Below are positions 24,036 to 33,391 of a stretch of 64,000 nucleotides of DNA, piece after piece. The notes beneath the pieces were generated by a model. The model saw nothing but the letters and a program-made list of their open reading frames with translations, did not search any database and was not told the origin of the DNA. The stretch comes from Pararoseomonas baculiformis (lineage in GTDB: Bacteria > Pseudomonadota > Alphaproteobacteria > Acetobacterales > Acetobacteraceae). Made by a program: the position numbers and the translations under genes. The stretch covers positions 124,001 to 188,000 of the forward strand of contig NZ_JAGIZB010000008.1 in assembly GCF_017813395.1 (NCBI RefSeq), written 5' to 3'. The stretch's first letter is position 1. Every line of letters starts with the position of its first letter.

Positions 24036-24800
24036 CTATGCGGCGGCGGGAAAGAAGCTCTCCAGCACTGCCGCGAAGCGATCAGGCTGCTCGGCATGGA
24101 GCCAGTGCCCCGCATCCTTGATGCTGACGAAGCGCACCGCGGGGAAGATTTCGCGGATGGCCGGCCGGTTCTCCGGCCGGACATAGGTTGAGAGCTCTCC
24201 CGTGACGAAGAGGGTGGGTCCTTCAAAGGACGCTCCCTGCGGCGGCGACCACCCCATGATCTCGGCCATGGAGGCCGCGATCCCCTCCAGCCCGATGCGC
24301 CAGCCCGAGCCATCCGGCATGCGACTGGTGAGGATGAAGGCGCGCACGCCGGCATCTTCTTCCACCGGAGCCAGCAAGGCATCCGCCTCGGCCCGGCTGG
24401 CGCCGGCCGGCACGGCGCGCATGGCTTCGATCAGCGCCGTCCAGCGCGGCGGATAGGCATAGGGGGCGATGTCCGCGATCACCAGCCGCGCGATGCTCTG
24501 CGGCATGGTGAGGGCCAGCATCATCGCAGTCTTTCCGCCCATGGAGTGGCCCACCACATCGGCCTGCGTGATCCCCCGCGCGGCCAGCGCCTCCGCGACG
24601 GTCTGCGCCATGAAGCGGTAGTCGAGGACCGGCACATGGGGGCTGGAGCCGTGATTCGGCAAGTCGAGGGCGATCACGCGGCGCCCGCCCGCGGCCAGCC
24701 GCCGCTGCAGCGCGCCGAAGTTCCGCGCCTGGCCAAAGAGGCCGTGCAGCAGCACCAGCGGCCGCCCCTCGCCCATTTCCACCGCGTTGAGGATCATCAC
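24036..24800 (-). CDS. Alpha/beta fold esterase (YbfF-like)
   Basis: This 254-residue hydrolase has the oxyanion motif LLHGLFGQARNF, the nucleophile elbow GHSMGGK (Ser near residue 88) and the catalytic His in KDAGHWLHAEQP. The block ALDLPNHGSSPH is typical of YbfF/ABHD11-type acyl esterases. It acts on short-chain acyl esters or acyl-CoA by family precedent. It is the third gene in a minus-strand run with the oxidoreductase and EamA transporter genes, starting 7 bases after the EamA stop. Confidence 0.85.
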   Translation of the reverse strand: MMILNAVEMGEGRPLVLLHGLFGQARNFGALQRRLAAGGRRVIALDLPNHGSSPHVPVLDYRFMAQTVAEALAARGITQADVVGHSMGGKTAMMLALTMPQSIARLVIADIAPYAYPPRWTALIEAMRAVPAGASRAEADALLAPVEEDAGVRAFILTSRMPDGSGWRIGLEGIAASMAEIMGWSPPQGASFEGPTLFVTGELSTYVRPENRPAIREIFPAVRFVSIKDAGHWLHAEQPDRFAAVLESFFPAAA

Positions 24801-24807
24801 CTCTTCC

Positions 24808-25668
24808 CTATCCGCGCACGGCGAGGGTGACGCTTGCCGCGATCAGCGCCCCGCCCAGCCAAAGATCCCAACTCAGTGGCTCTCCCAGCCAGATTGCCCC
24901 GCCCGCGACGCCAAGCACGGGCACGAACATGAACCCAACCGAGGCCACGGTGGAGGGCAGGCGCCGCCCGGCCTCGATCACGCTCCAGGTGCCGATCGGG
25001 GCCGCCACAAGGCCGATGAAGGCGGCATGCGGCCAGGCACCCGATCCGATCCCCCCAGCCGGCTCCCGCAAAAGCGCGAGCGGCAGGAGCAGCATGGTGC
25101 CGATCCCGAAGCAGAAGGGCAGCAGCTCCATCATGGGCCGCGAAGGCGGCAGGCGGCGGGTGACGATGATGGCAATGCTCCAGAGCAGCGCCGCGCCCAT
25201 CAGCATCGCGTTTCCGGCCAGCACGCCGGGCCGCGACCATTCCATGGACCAGGGCCCGACCAGCACCACCGCGCCGGCCAGCCCCAGCCCCGCCGCCGCC
25301 CAGCGGCTGGCCGACACCCGTTCCCCGAGCACGAGCACGGAAAGCGGCACGAGCCAGAAGATCGTCACGTTGGACAGGACAGCGATCCGCCCCGCCGGCA
25401 GCACGGCCAGGGCGAGGTGCGTGAGCGCGAAGAAGCCGCCGAGCTGCAGCAGGCCGACCGCGAGCACGGTGGGCCAGTCCCGCGCCCCCGGAAGCCTCAG
25501 TCGCCTCAGGGCCATGAGGGCCAGGGCCGTTGTGATGGCGGCCAGCCCGGCGCGGCTCACCGCGAACCAAGCCGGCGTGGCGTGCTGAAGCGCATCCTTC
25601 GTGATCGGCCAGACGCCGCCGAAGAGAATGACCGCCGTGGCGAGCAGCCGGAGGTCGCGCGGGTTCAC
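24808..25668 (-). CDS. EamA/DMT family transporter
   Basis: This is a 286-residue inner-membrane protein with ten predicted helices in two EamA repeats (first from LLATAVILFGGVWPITKDAL, second from AGNAMLMGAALLWSIAIIVT). Family members export amino acids, nucleotides or other metabolites by drug/metabolite exchange. The substrate is unknown. It lies 10 bases downstream of the quinone oxidoreductase gene and 7 bases before the esterase gene, so all three are probably co-transcribed. Confidence 0.87.
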   Translation of the reverse strand: MNPRDLRLLATAVILFGGVWPITKDALQHATPAWFAVSRAGLAAITTALALMALRRLRLPGARDWPTVLAVGLLQLGGFFALTHLALAVLPAGRIAVLSNVTIFWLVPLSVLVLGERVSASRWAAAGLGLAGAVVLVGPWSMEWSRPGVLAGNAMLMGAALLWSIAIIVTRRLPPSRPMMELLPFCFGIGTMLLLPLALLREPAGGIGSGAWPHAAFIGLVAAPIGTWSVIEAGRRLPSTVASVGFMFVPVLGVAGGAIWLGEPLSWDLWLGGALIAASVTLAVRG

Positions 25669-25678
25669 CCGCCGGGCC

Positions 25679-26683
25679 TCAGCCCAGCGTCAGCACGATC
25701 TTGCCGATATGGGCGCTGCTCTCCATCAGCCGGTGCGCCTCGGCCGCCTGATGCAGCGGGAAGGTGGCGTGGACATGCGGACCGCATCGCCCGGCCGAGA
25801 GGACCGGCCAGACCCTGGATTCCAGCGCCTGGGCGATCTCTCCCTTCTCCGCCGTGCTCCGCGGGCGCATCGTGCTGCCCGTCACCACCAGGCGCTTCAG
25901 CATGATCGGGCGAATATCCGCCTTCTCCACCTCGTTCCCGCTCATCGTCGCGATGATCACCAGCCGCCCGTCCATCCCCAGCACCCGCAGGTTCCGCTGG
26001 AAATAGGCGGCGCCGACCATGTCGAGCACGACATCGGCGCCCTTGCCGCCTGTCGCGCGCTTCATTTCCTCGGCGAAGTCCTGGGTCTTGTAGTCGAAGG
26101 CCTCCTCGGCGCCGAAGTCCAGGCATGCCTTCACCTTCTCCGGGCTGCCCGCCGTGGCATAGGCCTGCGCGCCGAACTCACGCGCGAGCTGGAGCGCGGT
26201 GGAGCCGATGCCGGAGGTGCCGCCATGCACGAGCACCGTCTCGCCCCTCGCCAGCCGTCCATGGCCGAAGAGATTGGCCCAGACGGTGAAATAGGTTTCG
26301 GGCAGGGCGGCCGCGCGCACGGCGTCATAGCCCTCCGGCCAGGGCAGGCATTGCGCCGCGGGGGCGGCGGCGAATTCGGCATAGGCGCCGCCATTGGTCA
26401 GGGCGCAGACCCGGTCGCCGGCGCGGTAGCGCGTGACCTCGGCGCCGGTGGCCACCACCTCCCCGGCCACCTCCAGCCCGATCACGGCGCTGGCGCCCTT
26501 CGGCGGGGGATAGAGGCCCTTGCGCTGCTGGACATCAGGCCGGTTCACCCCGGCGGCCATCACCCGGATCAGCACCTCATCCGCCGCAGGGCGCGGCACA
26601 GGGCCGTTGGCCGGCACCAGCACCTCCGGCCCGCCGCCCTGGCCATGGGCGACATAGGTCATGGTTTCGGGCAGTTGCGGCAT
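25679..26683 (-). CDS. NAD(P)H quinone oxidoreductase, PIG3/zeta-crystallin type
   Basis: This 334-residue medium-chain dehydrogenase/reductase lacks the zinc ligands of alcohol dehydrogenases. The GroES-like domain (VNRPDVQQRKGLYPPP, ASAVIGLEVAGEV) is followed by the NADPH Rossmann motif HGGTSGIGSTALQLAREFGA. This is the pattern of the TP53I3/PIG3-like quinone reductases. It would reduce quinones or enones in the cytoplasm. ATG 26683 (MPQLPETMTYV) is the start that matches the family; the frame stays open further upstream. First gene of the three-gene run. Confidence 0.88.
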   Translation of the reverse strand: MPQLPETMTYVAHGQGGGPEVLVPANGPVPRPAADEVLIRVMAAGVNRPDVQQRKGLYPPPKGASAVIGLEVAGEVVATGAEVTRYRAGDRVCALTNGGAYAEFAAAPAAQCLPWPEGYDAVRAAALPETYFTVWANLFGHGRLARGETVLVHGGTSGIGSTALQLAREFGAQAYATAGSPEKVKACLDFGAEEAFDYKTQDFAEEMKRATGGKGADVVLDMVGAAYFQRNLRVLGMDGRLVIIATMSGNEVEKADIRPIMLKRLVVTGSTMRPRSTAEKGEIAQALESRVWPVLSAGRCGPHVHATFPLHQAAEAHRLMESSAHIGKIVLTLG

Positions 26684-26867
26684 GGGTCGGGCCTCCTCAG
26701 CGGCGCGGAAGGTCGGCGCCGGGGCTTCCCCCGTCAAGCTGGCCCGTCCCGGCCTGGCCCGCCCCGAATGGAACATGAGACGATCTGTTGCCCGCGCGGC
26801 CTTGCGCGCCGGCGCCCCAGGCGCGACGATCGGGCATCCCATGGAGCGCGAGAGGAAGACAGGCATC

Positions 26868-28124
26868 ATGCGCCCGGCCGCGCCGCGCCGCAGCCTCCTC
26901 GCCGCGATCGCACCACTCATCGCCGGCAATCTTTCCCCGCGCGCCGCCGCGGCGCAGAGCTCGGTCGCGCCCGCGGCCGCGGCGGAATGGCGCTTCGGCG
27001 CGCTCTACCCGCTTTCCGGCGCCCTCGCCCTGCTCGGGGACGAATCCTACCGGGGCCTGGAGATGGCGGTGGAGGAGCGGAACGCCGCCGGGGGTCTTCT
27101 CGGCCGGCCCATCCGCCTGATCCGCGCCGATGCCAATGACCAGGCGGCCGCGGTGAACGAGGCCCGCCGCCTGATGGGGCAGGAACGCGTCTCCGTCCTG
27201 TTCGGCACCTATGGTTCCACCCTGTCCTTCGCGGCCACGCAGGTGAGCGAGGCGCAGGGCATCCCCTTCTTCGAGCTCGGCGCGATCGCGGACAGCATCA
27301 CCGAGCGCGGCTTCCGCAACCTGTACCGCACCTGTCCCCGCGCCAGCGACTTCGCCCGTGTCTCGGCCGAGGCCGTGGCCGAAATCCTGCCCGGCTTGCT
27401 CGGCATCCCACGTGCCACCCTGCGCGTGGCCATCCTGCACGAGGACGGGCTCTACGGCACATCCGTCGCCGAGTTCCAGGCGGCGCGGCTGCGGGAAGCC
27501 AATATCCAGCTGGTGGAGGGCGTGGCCTACCCGACCCGCACGGCCGATCTCGGCCCGGCCGTCCAGCGCCTGCGGGAGGCCTCGGCCGATGTGCTGCTGC
27601 ACACGGCCGGGCAGAACGACGTCGTCCTGCTCTTCCGCACCCTGCGCGAGGCCGGGTGGCGCCCGCGCATGATCATGGGCTCCGGCGCCGGCTACAGCCT
27701 CACCGACACAGCCCGCACCCTCGGCCGCGCGATGGACGGGGTGATGAACGTCGATTTCACGCAATATGCCATTGCCGAGCGGCTGGCACCGGGGAACGCC
27801 GCCTTCGCGGAAGCCTATAAGCGCCGCTACGGCTCCGACCCGCGCTCCGGCCATTCGCTGGCCAATCATTTTGGCGCCCGCATCGCCTTCGATGCCATCC
27901 AGCGCGCCGGCGGCACGGAGAAGGACCGGCTGCGCGCCGCCGTGCTGGCCACCACCCTGCCCGAGGGCGACAGCCCCACGGGGTGGGGCGCCGCCTTCGA
28001 CGAGCGTGGCCAGAACATGCGCGCCCGCCCCTGGCTTGCCCAGTGGCAGGACGGGCGCCTCGTGACCATCCATCCTGAGGCAGCCGCCGTGGCACCGCCG
28101 CGCTCCCGCCTCGGGAACGACTGA
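26868..28124 (+). CDS. ABC transporter substrate-binding protein, branched-chain amino acid/amide type
   Basis: This is a 418-residue periplasmic binding protein of the LivK/amide-urea class. The signal peptide is MRPAAPRRSLLAAIAPLIAG, cleaved near AAAAQ. The mature part starts WRFGALYPLSGALALLGDES and carries the Peripla_BP_6 elements (VSVLFGTYGSTLSFAATQVS, VAILHEDGLYGTSVAEF). AGAGGAAG lies in front of ATG 26868. No permease or ATPase genes are adjacent; instead an AbgB-like amidohydrolase follows 15 bases downstream, which suggests the ligand is an amide or acylated amino acid that the enzyme then cuts. Confidence 0.85.
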   Translation: MRPAAPRRSLLAAIAPLIAGNLSPRAAAAQSSVAPAAAAEWRFGALYPLSGALALLGDESYRGLEMAVEERNAAGGLLGRPIRLIRADANDQAAAVNEARRLMGQERVSVLFGTYGSTLSFAATQVSEAQGIPFFELGAIADSITERGFRNLYRTCPRASDFARVSAEAVAEILPGLLGIPRATLRVAILHEDGLYGTSVAEFQAARLREANIQLVEGVAYPTRTADLGPAVQRLREASADVLLHTAGQNDVVLLFRTLREAGWRPRMIMGSGAGYSLTDTARTLGRAMDGVMNVDFTQYAIAERLAPGNAAFAEAYKRRYGSDPRSGHSLANHFGARIAFDAIQRAGGTEKDRLRAAVLATTLPEGDSPTGWGAAFDERGQNMRARPWLAQWQDGRLVTIHPEAAAVAPPRSRLGND

Positions 28125-28139
28125 GGAGAGGAAAGAACC

Positions 28140-29567
28140 ATGCGGAACGACGAACGCGTCTGGCGCGCCGTGGATGAGCGGAAGGAGGATTACGCCACCT
28201 TCTCCGACCGGGTCTGGGAAATGCCCGAGATCGCCTATACCGAGCAGCGCTCCGTTGCCGAGCACATCGCGATGCTCGAGAAGGAAGGCGCCCGCATCAC
28301 CCGCAACCTGGCCGATATCCCGACGGCGGTGATGGGCGAATGGGGCGAAGGTGGCCCGGTCATCGCCATCCTGGGCGAGTATGACGCGCTGCCCGGCCTG
28401 TCGCAGGTCGCCGGCATTGCTGAGAAGCAGGAGGTCGAGGCAGGCGGCCACGGCCATGGCTGCGGCCACAACCTGCTCGGCGCCGCCTCCCTTCTCGCCG
28501 CCGCGGCGGTGAAGGACTGGCTGAAGGAGAACAACATCCCGGGCCGCGTGCGCTATTATGGCTGCCCCGCGGAGGAAGGCGGCGCCGCCAAGGGCTTCAT
28601 GGCGCGGGACGGCGTGTTCGACGACGTGGACATCGCCATTTCCTGGCACCCCGCCTCTTTCTCCGGCGTGAACGAGGCCGTCTCCCTCGCCAATACCCGC
28701 ATCGACTTCACCTTCCACGGCCGCTCCTCCCATGCCGCCGCCGCGCCGGAGCTGGGCCGTTCCGCGCTGGATGCCGTGGAGCTGATGAATGTCGGCGTGA
28801 ACTACATGCGCGAGCACATGCCGGACCATGCGCGCATCCACTACGCCATGCTGGATGGCGGCGGCATCGCGCCGAATGTCGTGCAGTCCCGCGCGAAGGT
28901 CCGCTACCTCATCCGCGCGCGCGACCTGCCCGAGCTGAACATGCTGGTGGGCCGCGTGAAGAAGATCGCCGAGGGCGCCGCGCTGATGACCGAGACGCGG
29001 GTTGAGACCGCGGTGGTCAGCGCCGTTTCCAACCTCCTCGGCAATACGCCGCTGGAGAAGGCGATGTATGACAACTTCCTTCGCCTCGGCCCGCCTCAGT
29101 GGGATGACGAGGACCGGAAGTACGCCGCCGAGATCCAGGGCACGCTGACCGAAGCGGATATCGCCGCCGCGCATCGTCGCCACGGGCTGAAGGTGGAGCC
29201 GGGCAAGTCGCTCTGCGACATCATCGTGCCGCTGGAGAACCGGGGCGAGGGTGGCGTCGGCTCCACCGATGTGGGCGATGTCTCCTGGGCCGTGCCCACG
29301 GTACAGGCGCGTGGCGCCACCTGCGCCATCGGCACGCCCTTCCATTCCTGGCAGCTCACCGCGCAGGGCAAGGCGCCCCACGCCCATAAGGGCATGGTCC
29401 ATGTGGCGAAGGTGATGGCGGGCACGGCCGTGGACGCCATCCGCGATCCCGCACTGATCGAGCGTGCCAAGGCGGAGTTCAAGGAGAGGACGGGCGGGAA
29501 GCCTTATGAGTCCCCGCTGCCGAAGGATCTGGCGCCGCCGATCAAGGCGATGGGCCAGGGCGTGTGA
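28140..29567 (+). CDS. AbgB-like M20D amidohydrolase
   Basis: This 475-residue metallo-amidohydrolase has the M20D pattern. GGHGHGCGHN (metal ligands), CPAEEGGAAKG (catalytic Glu) and the late TPFHSWQLTAQGKA region (histidine ligand) are present, as is the dimerisation domain from residue about 190 (DFTFHGRSSHAAAAPELGR). It is closest in style to p-aminobenzoyl-glutamate hydrolase subunit B, but no AbgA partner is next to it. It would hydrolyse an N-acyl amino acid in the cytoplasm. GGAGAGGAAAGAACC before the ATG is a strong ribosome site. It is co-transcribed with the upstream binding protein. Confidence 0.87.
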   Translation: MRNDERVWRAVDERKEDYATFSDRVWEMPEIAYTEQRSVAEHIAMLEKEGARITRNLADIPTAVMGEWGEGGPVIAILGEYDALPGLSQVAGIAEKQEVEAGGHGHGCGHNLLGAASLLAAAAVKDWLKENNIPGRVRYYGCPAEEGGAAKGFMARDGVFDDVDIAISWHPASFSGVNEAVSLANTRIDFTFHGRSSHAAAAPELGRSALDAVELMNVGVNYMREHMPDHARIHYAMLDGGGIAPNVVQSRAKVRYLIRARDLPELNMLVGRVKKIAEGAALMTETRVETAVVSAVSNLLGNTPLEKAMYDNFLRLGPPQWDDEDRKYAAEIQGTLTEADIAAAHRRHGLKVEPGKSLCDIIVPLENRGEGGVGSTDVGDVSWAVPTVQARGATCAIGTPFHSWQLTAQGKAPHAHKGMVHVAKVMAGTAVDAIRDPALIERAKAEFKERTGGKPYESPLPKDLAPPIKAMGQGV

Positions 29568-29575
29568 AACGGATC

Positions 29576-29602
29576 GGGGCGGGAGGCCTTGCCTCCCGCC
29601 CC
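29576..29602. terminator. Bidirectional hairpin between convergent genes
   Basis: GGGGCGGGAGGC and GCCTCCCGCCCC pair perfectly over 12 bases around a CTT loop. It separates the plus-strand amidohydrolase gene from the end of the minus-strand Bug receptor gene. No U-run is present. Confidence 0.5.
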
Positions 29603-29609
29603 GGCGCTC

Positions 29610-30596
29610 TCAGTCCGCCTTGATGCCGGCGGACTGGATGATCGGCTCCCACTTCGCGATCTCGTCGTCCAGCCACTTCTTGGCCGTGGCCGGCGTCGTG
29701 TCGGACCGGGTCTCCATCGTCAGCGCGGAGAGGCGCTGCTGCACGCTTTCCATGGCCATGACCTTGTTGAAGGCCTGGTTGATCGTGCTGACCGTGGCTT
29801 CCGGCGTGCCCGCGGGGGCGAAGACCATGTGCCAGGTATAGGCCTCGTAGCCCGGCACGCCCGCCTCGTTGAAGGTGGGGATGTCCGGCACCTGCGGGAT
29901 GCGCTTGCCGCCCGAGATCGCCAGCCCCTTCACCTCGCCGCGCTGCACGAAGGGCAGCGCGGAATTGGCGACGTCCAGCATCATGGCGACCGTGCCGTTC
30001 AGCAGGTCGGGCATGGCGGCGGCCGAGCCGCGATAGGGCACATGCGCCACCTTGAGGCCGCCGGCCTGGCGCAGGAAGAGCTCCGTGGCCAGGTGCAGCG
30101 CGGCGCCGTTCCCGGTGGAGGCGTAGTCATACTTGCCCGGGTTCTTCCTGAGGAGCTCGATCAGCTCCGGCAGGGAATTCACCGGCAGGTCCTTGTTCAC
30201 CATCATCAGCATCGGGATGACACCGGTAAGGGCGACCGGGGTGAAATCCGCCAGCGGGTCGAAGGGCAGGCGCGGGAAGATCGCACGCAGCGCCGCATGG
30301 GCGATGGTGGTGTAGAGCAGCGTTTGCCCGTCCTTGGACGCCTTGGCCACCATGTCCGAGCCGACGACCACGCCCGCGCCGGTCCGGTTTTCCACGATCA
30401 CCCGCTGCGGGAGCATCTTGGACAGCTCATCGGCGATGAGACGGGCCGGCACGTCGGTGGGGCCACCCGCGGCGAAGGGCACGACCAGCCGCACGGGCGC
30501 GTTGGGCCAGCTTCCCTGGGCGCGGACGGCGGGTGCGGCGAGAGGCGCGGCGGCAAGGCCGGCGGCCCCGGCGATGAGATGACGACGCTGGATCAT
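29610..30596 (-). CDS. Bug/TctC family tripartite tricarboxylate receptor
   Basis: This 328-residue extracytoplasmic receptor begins with a signal MIQRRHLIAGAAGLAAAPLA, cleaved near VRAQ. The Bug fold is shown by VRLVVPFAAGGPTDVPARLI, VENRTGAGVVVGSDMVAKA and VAHVPYRGSAAAMPDLLNG. No TctA or TctB membrane genes are in the window, as is common for Bug proteins. It follows the diaminopropionate ammonia-lyase gene by 32 bases and so may bind the substrate of that operon. An in-frame ATG at 30632 would add 12 residues. Confidence 0.9.
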   Translation of the reverse strand: MIQRRHLIAGAAGLAAAPLAAPAVRAQGSWPNAPVRLVVPFAAGGPTDVPARLIADELSKMLPQRVIVENRTGAGVVVGSDMVAKASKDGQTLLYTTIAHAALRAIFPRLPFDPLADFTPVALTGVIPMLMMVNKDLPVNSLPELIELLRKNPGKYDYASTGNGAALHLATELFLRQAGGLKVAHVPYRGSAAAMPDLLNGTVAMMLDVANSALPFVQRGEVKGLAISGGKRIPQVPDIPTFNEAGVPGYEAYTWHMVFAPAGTPEATVSTINQAFNKVMAMESVQQRLSALTMETRSDTTPATAKKWLDDEIAKWEPIIQSAGIKAD

Positions 30597-30628
30597 GAAA
30601 GGCAGTTCCCTGGCGTATGGAAGTTTCG

Positions 30629-31825
30629 TCACCCCAAAAGGGGCGCCAGGGGGGTGGTGTCAACGCCTGGACGGGTCACGAGGCTCTCATAAACGTCTCG
30701 GTCCGTTGCACCCTCCGTGCCGAAAAGAAGCACCTGGCTGCCGGCGGACAGCCCCAGCGCGGCGCGGGCCTGCGGGTCCTGTGCCACAAGGGCAAGCCCG
30801 GCCAGCCCGGCCACGCCGCTCTCCCCGGCCTCCAGCGGCGGGTCGCGCCGCGCCAGCAGGCGCATGGCGGCAATGGCGGCCGAATCGGGGATCGCCATGA
30901 AGGCGAAGGCGGCGCGCTCCAGTTCCTGCCAGGCCAGCAGGCTGGGCTCGCCGCAGGCCAGGCCCGCCATGATCGTGTCCAGCTCTCCCGGAACCGTGCG
31001 GGCCTCCCCGGCCTCGGCACTGGCCAGGAGGCAGGCGGCACGCTCCGGTTCGACCACCACCAGCTTCGCTGCCTGCCCGTACCGGGCCCGCAGCGCCACG
31101 GAAACAGCGGCGGCCACGCCCCCTACCCCGCCCTGGATGAAGACATGGCTGGGTGGCGCGGGCATGGCATCCAGCGCCTCCTCCGCCATCAGCCGGTAGC
31201 CCTGCATCACCTCGCGCGGCGTCTCGGTATAGCCGGGCCAGGAGGTGTCGGAGACGAGGTGCCAGCCACCTGCGCGCGCGGCTTCCTCGGAAGCACGGAC
31301 GGAATCGTCATAGGTGCCGGGCACCTCCCGCACCTCCGCGCCATAGGCGGCGATCGCGTCCCGCCGCCCCTGGCTGACGCCGGGATGGACGAAGATGACG
31401 CAGCGTGCCCCGAAGCGCCGGGCTCCCCAGGCGACGCTGCGGCCATGATTGCCGTCGGTGGCGCATGTGATGGTGACAGCCGCGGTGACGTCGGCGAAGC
31501 GCCCGGATTCGAGGTCCGCGACCGTGGCGGCATTGGCCACGCCCATCCGGGCCAGCTCCCGCGCGATCACGCCCGCCACAGCATGGGCACCGCCCAGGGC
31601 CTTGAAGGAGCCAAGGCCGAAGCGCGAGGCTTCCTGCTTGTAGAACACCGCGCCCAGGCCGAGCGGCGCCACGAGCTCGGGCAACGTAACCAAGGGGGTC
31701 GGCACGTAGCCCGGCCAGGCGGTGATGGCAGCCCTCGCGCGCCGCCACCCGCCCTCGGGCAGGACGACGACGCCGGGCACGCCATGGCGGGGATTGATGA
31801 AGAGGCGGAAGGGATGGTCCGTCAT
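30629..31825 (-). CDS. dpaL: 2,3-diaminopropionate ammonia-lyase
   Basis: This PLP enzyme converts 2,3-diaminopropionate to pyruvate and two ammonia. The 398-residue protein tracks the E. coli YgeX family along its length: YVPTPLVTLPELV, Lys75 in GSFKALGGAHAV (Schiff base), Asp124 in CATDGNHGRSVAWGA, Asp193 in SDTSWPGYTETP, VFIQGGVGGVAAAV, and the MAGLACGEPS and EAGESGVAGLAGLAL blocks. The two Asp residues match those needed by the E. coli enzyme. It lies in a run with an amidase, an M20 peptidase and a Bug receptor, which suggests that the diamino acid is released from an amide or peptide. Serine/threonine dehydratase is a less likely reading. Confidence 0.87.
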   Translation of the reverse strand: MTDHPFRLFINPRHGVPGVVVLPEGGWRRARAAITAWPGYVPTPLVTLPELVAPLGLGAVFYKQEASRFGLGSFKALGGAHAVAGVIARELARMGVANAATVADLESGRFADVTAAVTITCATDGNHGRSVAWGARRFGARCVIFVHPGVSQGRRDAIAAYGAEVREVPGTYDDSVRASEEAARAGGWHLVSDTSWPGYTETPREVMQGYRLMAEEALDAMPAPPSHVFIQGGVGGVAAAVSVALRARYGQAAKLVVVEPERAACLLASAEAGEARTVPGELDTIMAGLACGEPSLLAWQELERAAFAFMAIPDSAAIAAMRLLARRDPPLEAGESGVAGLAGLALVAQDPQARAALGLSAGSQVLLFGTEGATDRDVYESLVTRPGVDTTPLAPLLG

Positions 31826-31868
31826 GCCGCGAAGAAGGTCACGCCGCGCGCCACCGGGCAACCTCCCC

Positions 31869-32153
31869 TCACCAGCAGAGCAGCAGGTCGATCAACATCA
31901 GCAGGTAGCCCAGGGCGATCACCACCAGCCCCAGGAACACCAGCACGATCCCGACGCCGTAGCGCAGTGTGTCCATGCCGTAGTCCAGCAGCATCCGGCC
32001 GAACGCCACCGTCTCCCGCCCGCCATAGCAGCTCCGCTTGGGCGGCTCCGGCCGCATCTGCACCAGGGGCGCGGCGCAGGCCGGGGCCGGGGCCTCGCCC
32101 GCCGCCGCGAAAAGCAGCAGCGGCAGGACGAGGAGGCGCCCCTTGCCGGCCAC
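31869..32153 (-). CDS. Small membrane protein of the dpaL operon, unknown function
   Basis: This is a 94-residue frame with an N-terminal signal-like helix (GRLLVLPLLLFAAAGEAPA) and a strong C-terminal membrane helix (GVGIVLVFLGLVVIALGYLL). The short loop between them contains RSCYGGRETVAFGRMLLDYG. No family is recognised. It starts 6 bases after the M20 peptidase stop and ends 43 bases before dpaL, so it is embedded in that operon. It could be an accessory membrane component. The tight packing and composition support a real gene. Confidence 0.55.
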   Translation of the reverse strand: MAGKGRLLVLPLLLFAAAGEAPAPACAAPLVQMRPEPPKRSCYGGRETVAFGRMLLDYGMDTLRYGVGIVLVFLGLVVIALGYLLMLIDLLLCW

Positions 32154-32159
32154 CGGCGG

Positions 32160-33347
32160 CTAGAGCCCCGCCCGGTCCAGGCGCAGGATGGCGCGTGCCA
32201 GGGCCTGGGCGCGGGGAACGAGGCTGGCCACCTCCAGATACTCCTCCGGGCTATGGGCCTTGCCGCCCACCGGGCCGACGGCGCAGAGGGTGGGCGCGCC
32301 CACCGCGGCGGTGAAGCCGCTATCGGCGCATCCGCCGGAAAACTCCCCCTTGATCTGCAGCCCGCTCTCGGACGCGGCGCCACGATACATCTCGAACATG
32401 CGCGCGGCGGCAGGGGTCTGGGTCAGGGGCAGGAACTCACCGCGAATGGTGAGCACCGCCTTCGTGCCGGGCACGAAGGACTTCGCCACGATGTCGTGGA
32501 TCTTGCCCATGACCTCCTCCCGGTCCGCCGGCTCCACATAGCGCAGGTCGATCTGCATCTGTGCGGAGGGCGCCACCGTGTTCACGCTCTGCCCGCCGCT
32601 GACCAGCCCGACATTCAGCGTGATGCCGCGCTTGAGATCCGTCAGCGCATGGATGGCGGTCACCTTCTGCGCCAGCTCGCCGATCGCGCTGATCCCCGCT
32701 TCGAAATTGCCGCCCGAATGCGCGGCGCGCCCTTCGATATCCATCACCATGAAGACGCCGCCCTTGCGGCCCGTCACCACGCCGCCGCCGGGGCGCCCGG
32801 GCTCGGAGTTGAACACCACGCGGGCGCGGCGCGCCTCATCCTCGATCACCGGGCGGCCCTCGGGGGAGCCGATCTCCTCATCGCCGGTGAAAAGCCCGAC
32901 CAGCGGGCCGGGCGCCCCGCCCATCTCCTTGAAGGCGGCGATGACGAACATGTTCATCACCAACCCCGCCTTCATGTCGGCCACGCCCGGGCCATAGGCG
33001 ATGCCGTCCTCCACGCGGAAGGGCCGCCGCTCCGGCTCGCCCTTGGGGAAAACCGTGTCCCGGTGGCCCATCAGCACGATGTTGCGCTGGGCGTTGCCCT
33101 GGGCGGCCGCGTCGCCCTCGGCCGCAAGCGTCGCACGCAGGCAGTCGCCGAAGCGCTCGCCCGTCACCGTCTCCACGGGGATGCCGCGCGCACTGAAAAA
33201 GGCGCGGACCTGCTCGCCCACGGCATCCACGCCCGCCTTGTCATAGGAACCGCCATCGGTGTTCACCATGGCTTCCAGCGTGGCGAGCATCTCGCCCTGC
33301 CTGCCGGCCAGCCATTCCAGGACGCGGCTCTCTGTATCGGCACTCAT
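32160..33347 (-). CDS. M20 glutamate carboxypeptidase (CPG2-like)
   Basis: This 395-residue zinc enzyme has every M20 motif: LMGHRDTVFP, YGPGVADMKAG, LFTGDEEIGSPEG and NSEPGRPGGG, with the late GGCADSGF and HSPEEYLE. The closest style is CPG2, which removes C-terminal glutamate from folates and related conjugates. No signal peptide is visible, so it acts in the cytoplasm. The start at 33347 (MSADTESR) is preferred over an upstream in-frame codon. It sits between an amidase and the small membrane protein/dpaL genes, and could cut an N-acyl or peptide-linked amino acid. Confidence 0.87.
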   Translation of the reverse strand: MSADTESRVLEWLAGRQGEMLATLEAMVNTDGGSYDKAGVDAVGEQVRAFFSARGIPVETVTGERFGDCLRATLAAEGDAAAQGNAQRNIVLMGHRDTVFPKGEPERRPFRVEDGIAYGPGVADMKAGLVMNMFVIAAFKEMGGAPGPLVGLFTGDEEIGSPEGRPVIEDEARRARVVFNSEPGRPGGGVVTGRKGGVFMVMDIEGRAAHSGGNFEAGISAIGELAQKVTAIHALTDLKRGITLNVGLVSGGQSVNTVAPSAQMQIDLRYVEPADREEVMGKIHDIVAKSFVPGTKAVLTIRGEFLPLTQTPAAARMFEMYRGAASESGLQIKGEFSGGCADSGFTAAVGAPTLCAVGPVGGKAHSPEEYLEVASLVPRAQALARAILRLDRAGL

Positions 33348-33391
33348 TCGGGTCACTCCAGGAGGGATGACAGGGCGCAGGGCGGCGGCCC

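Noticed and set aside
26697-29402. 901-codon open frame on the minus strand opposite the binding protein and AbgB-like genes
   Set aside because: It is antisense to two well-supported genes and has the His/Gly-rich composition of a shadow frame.
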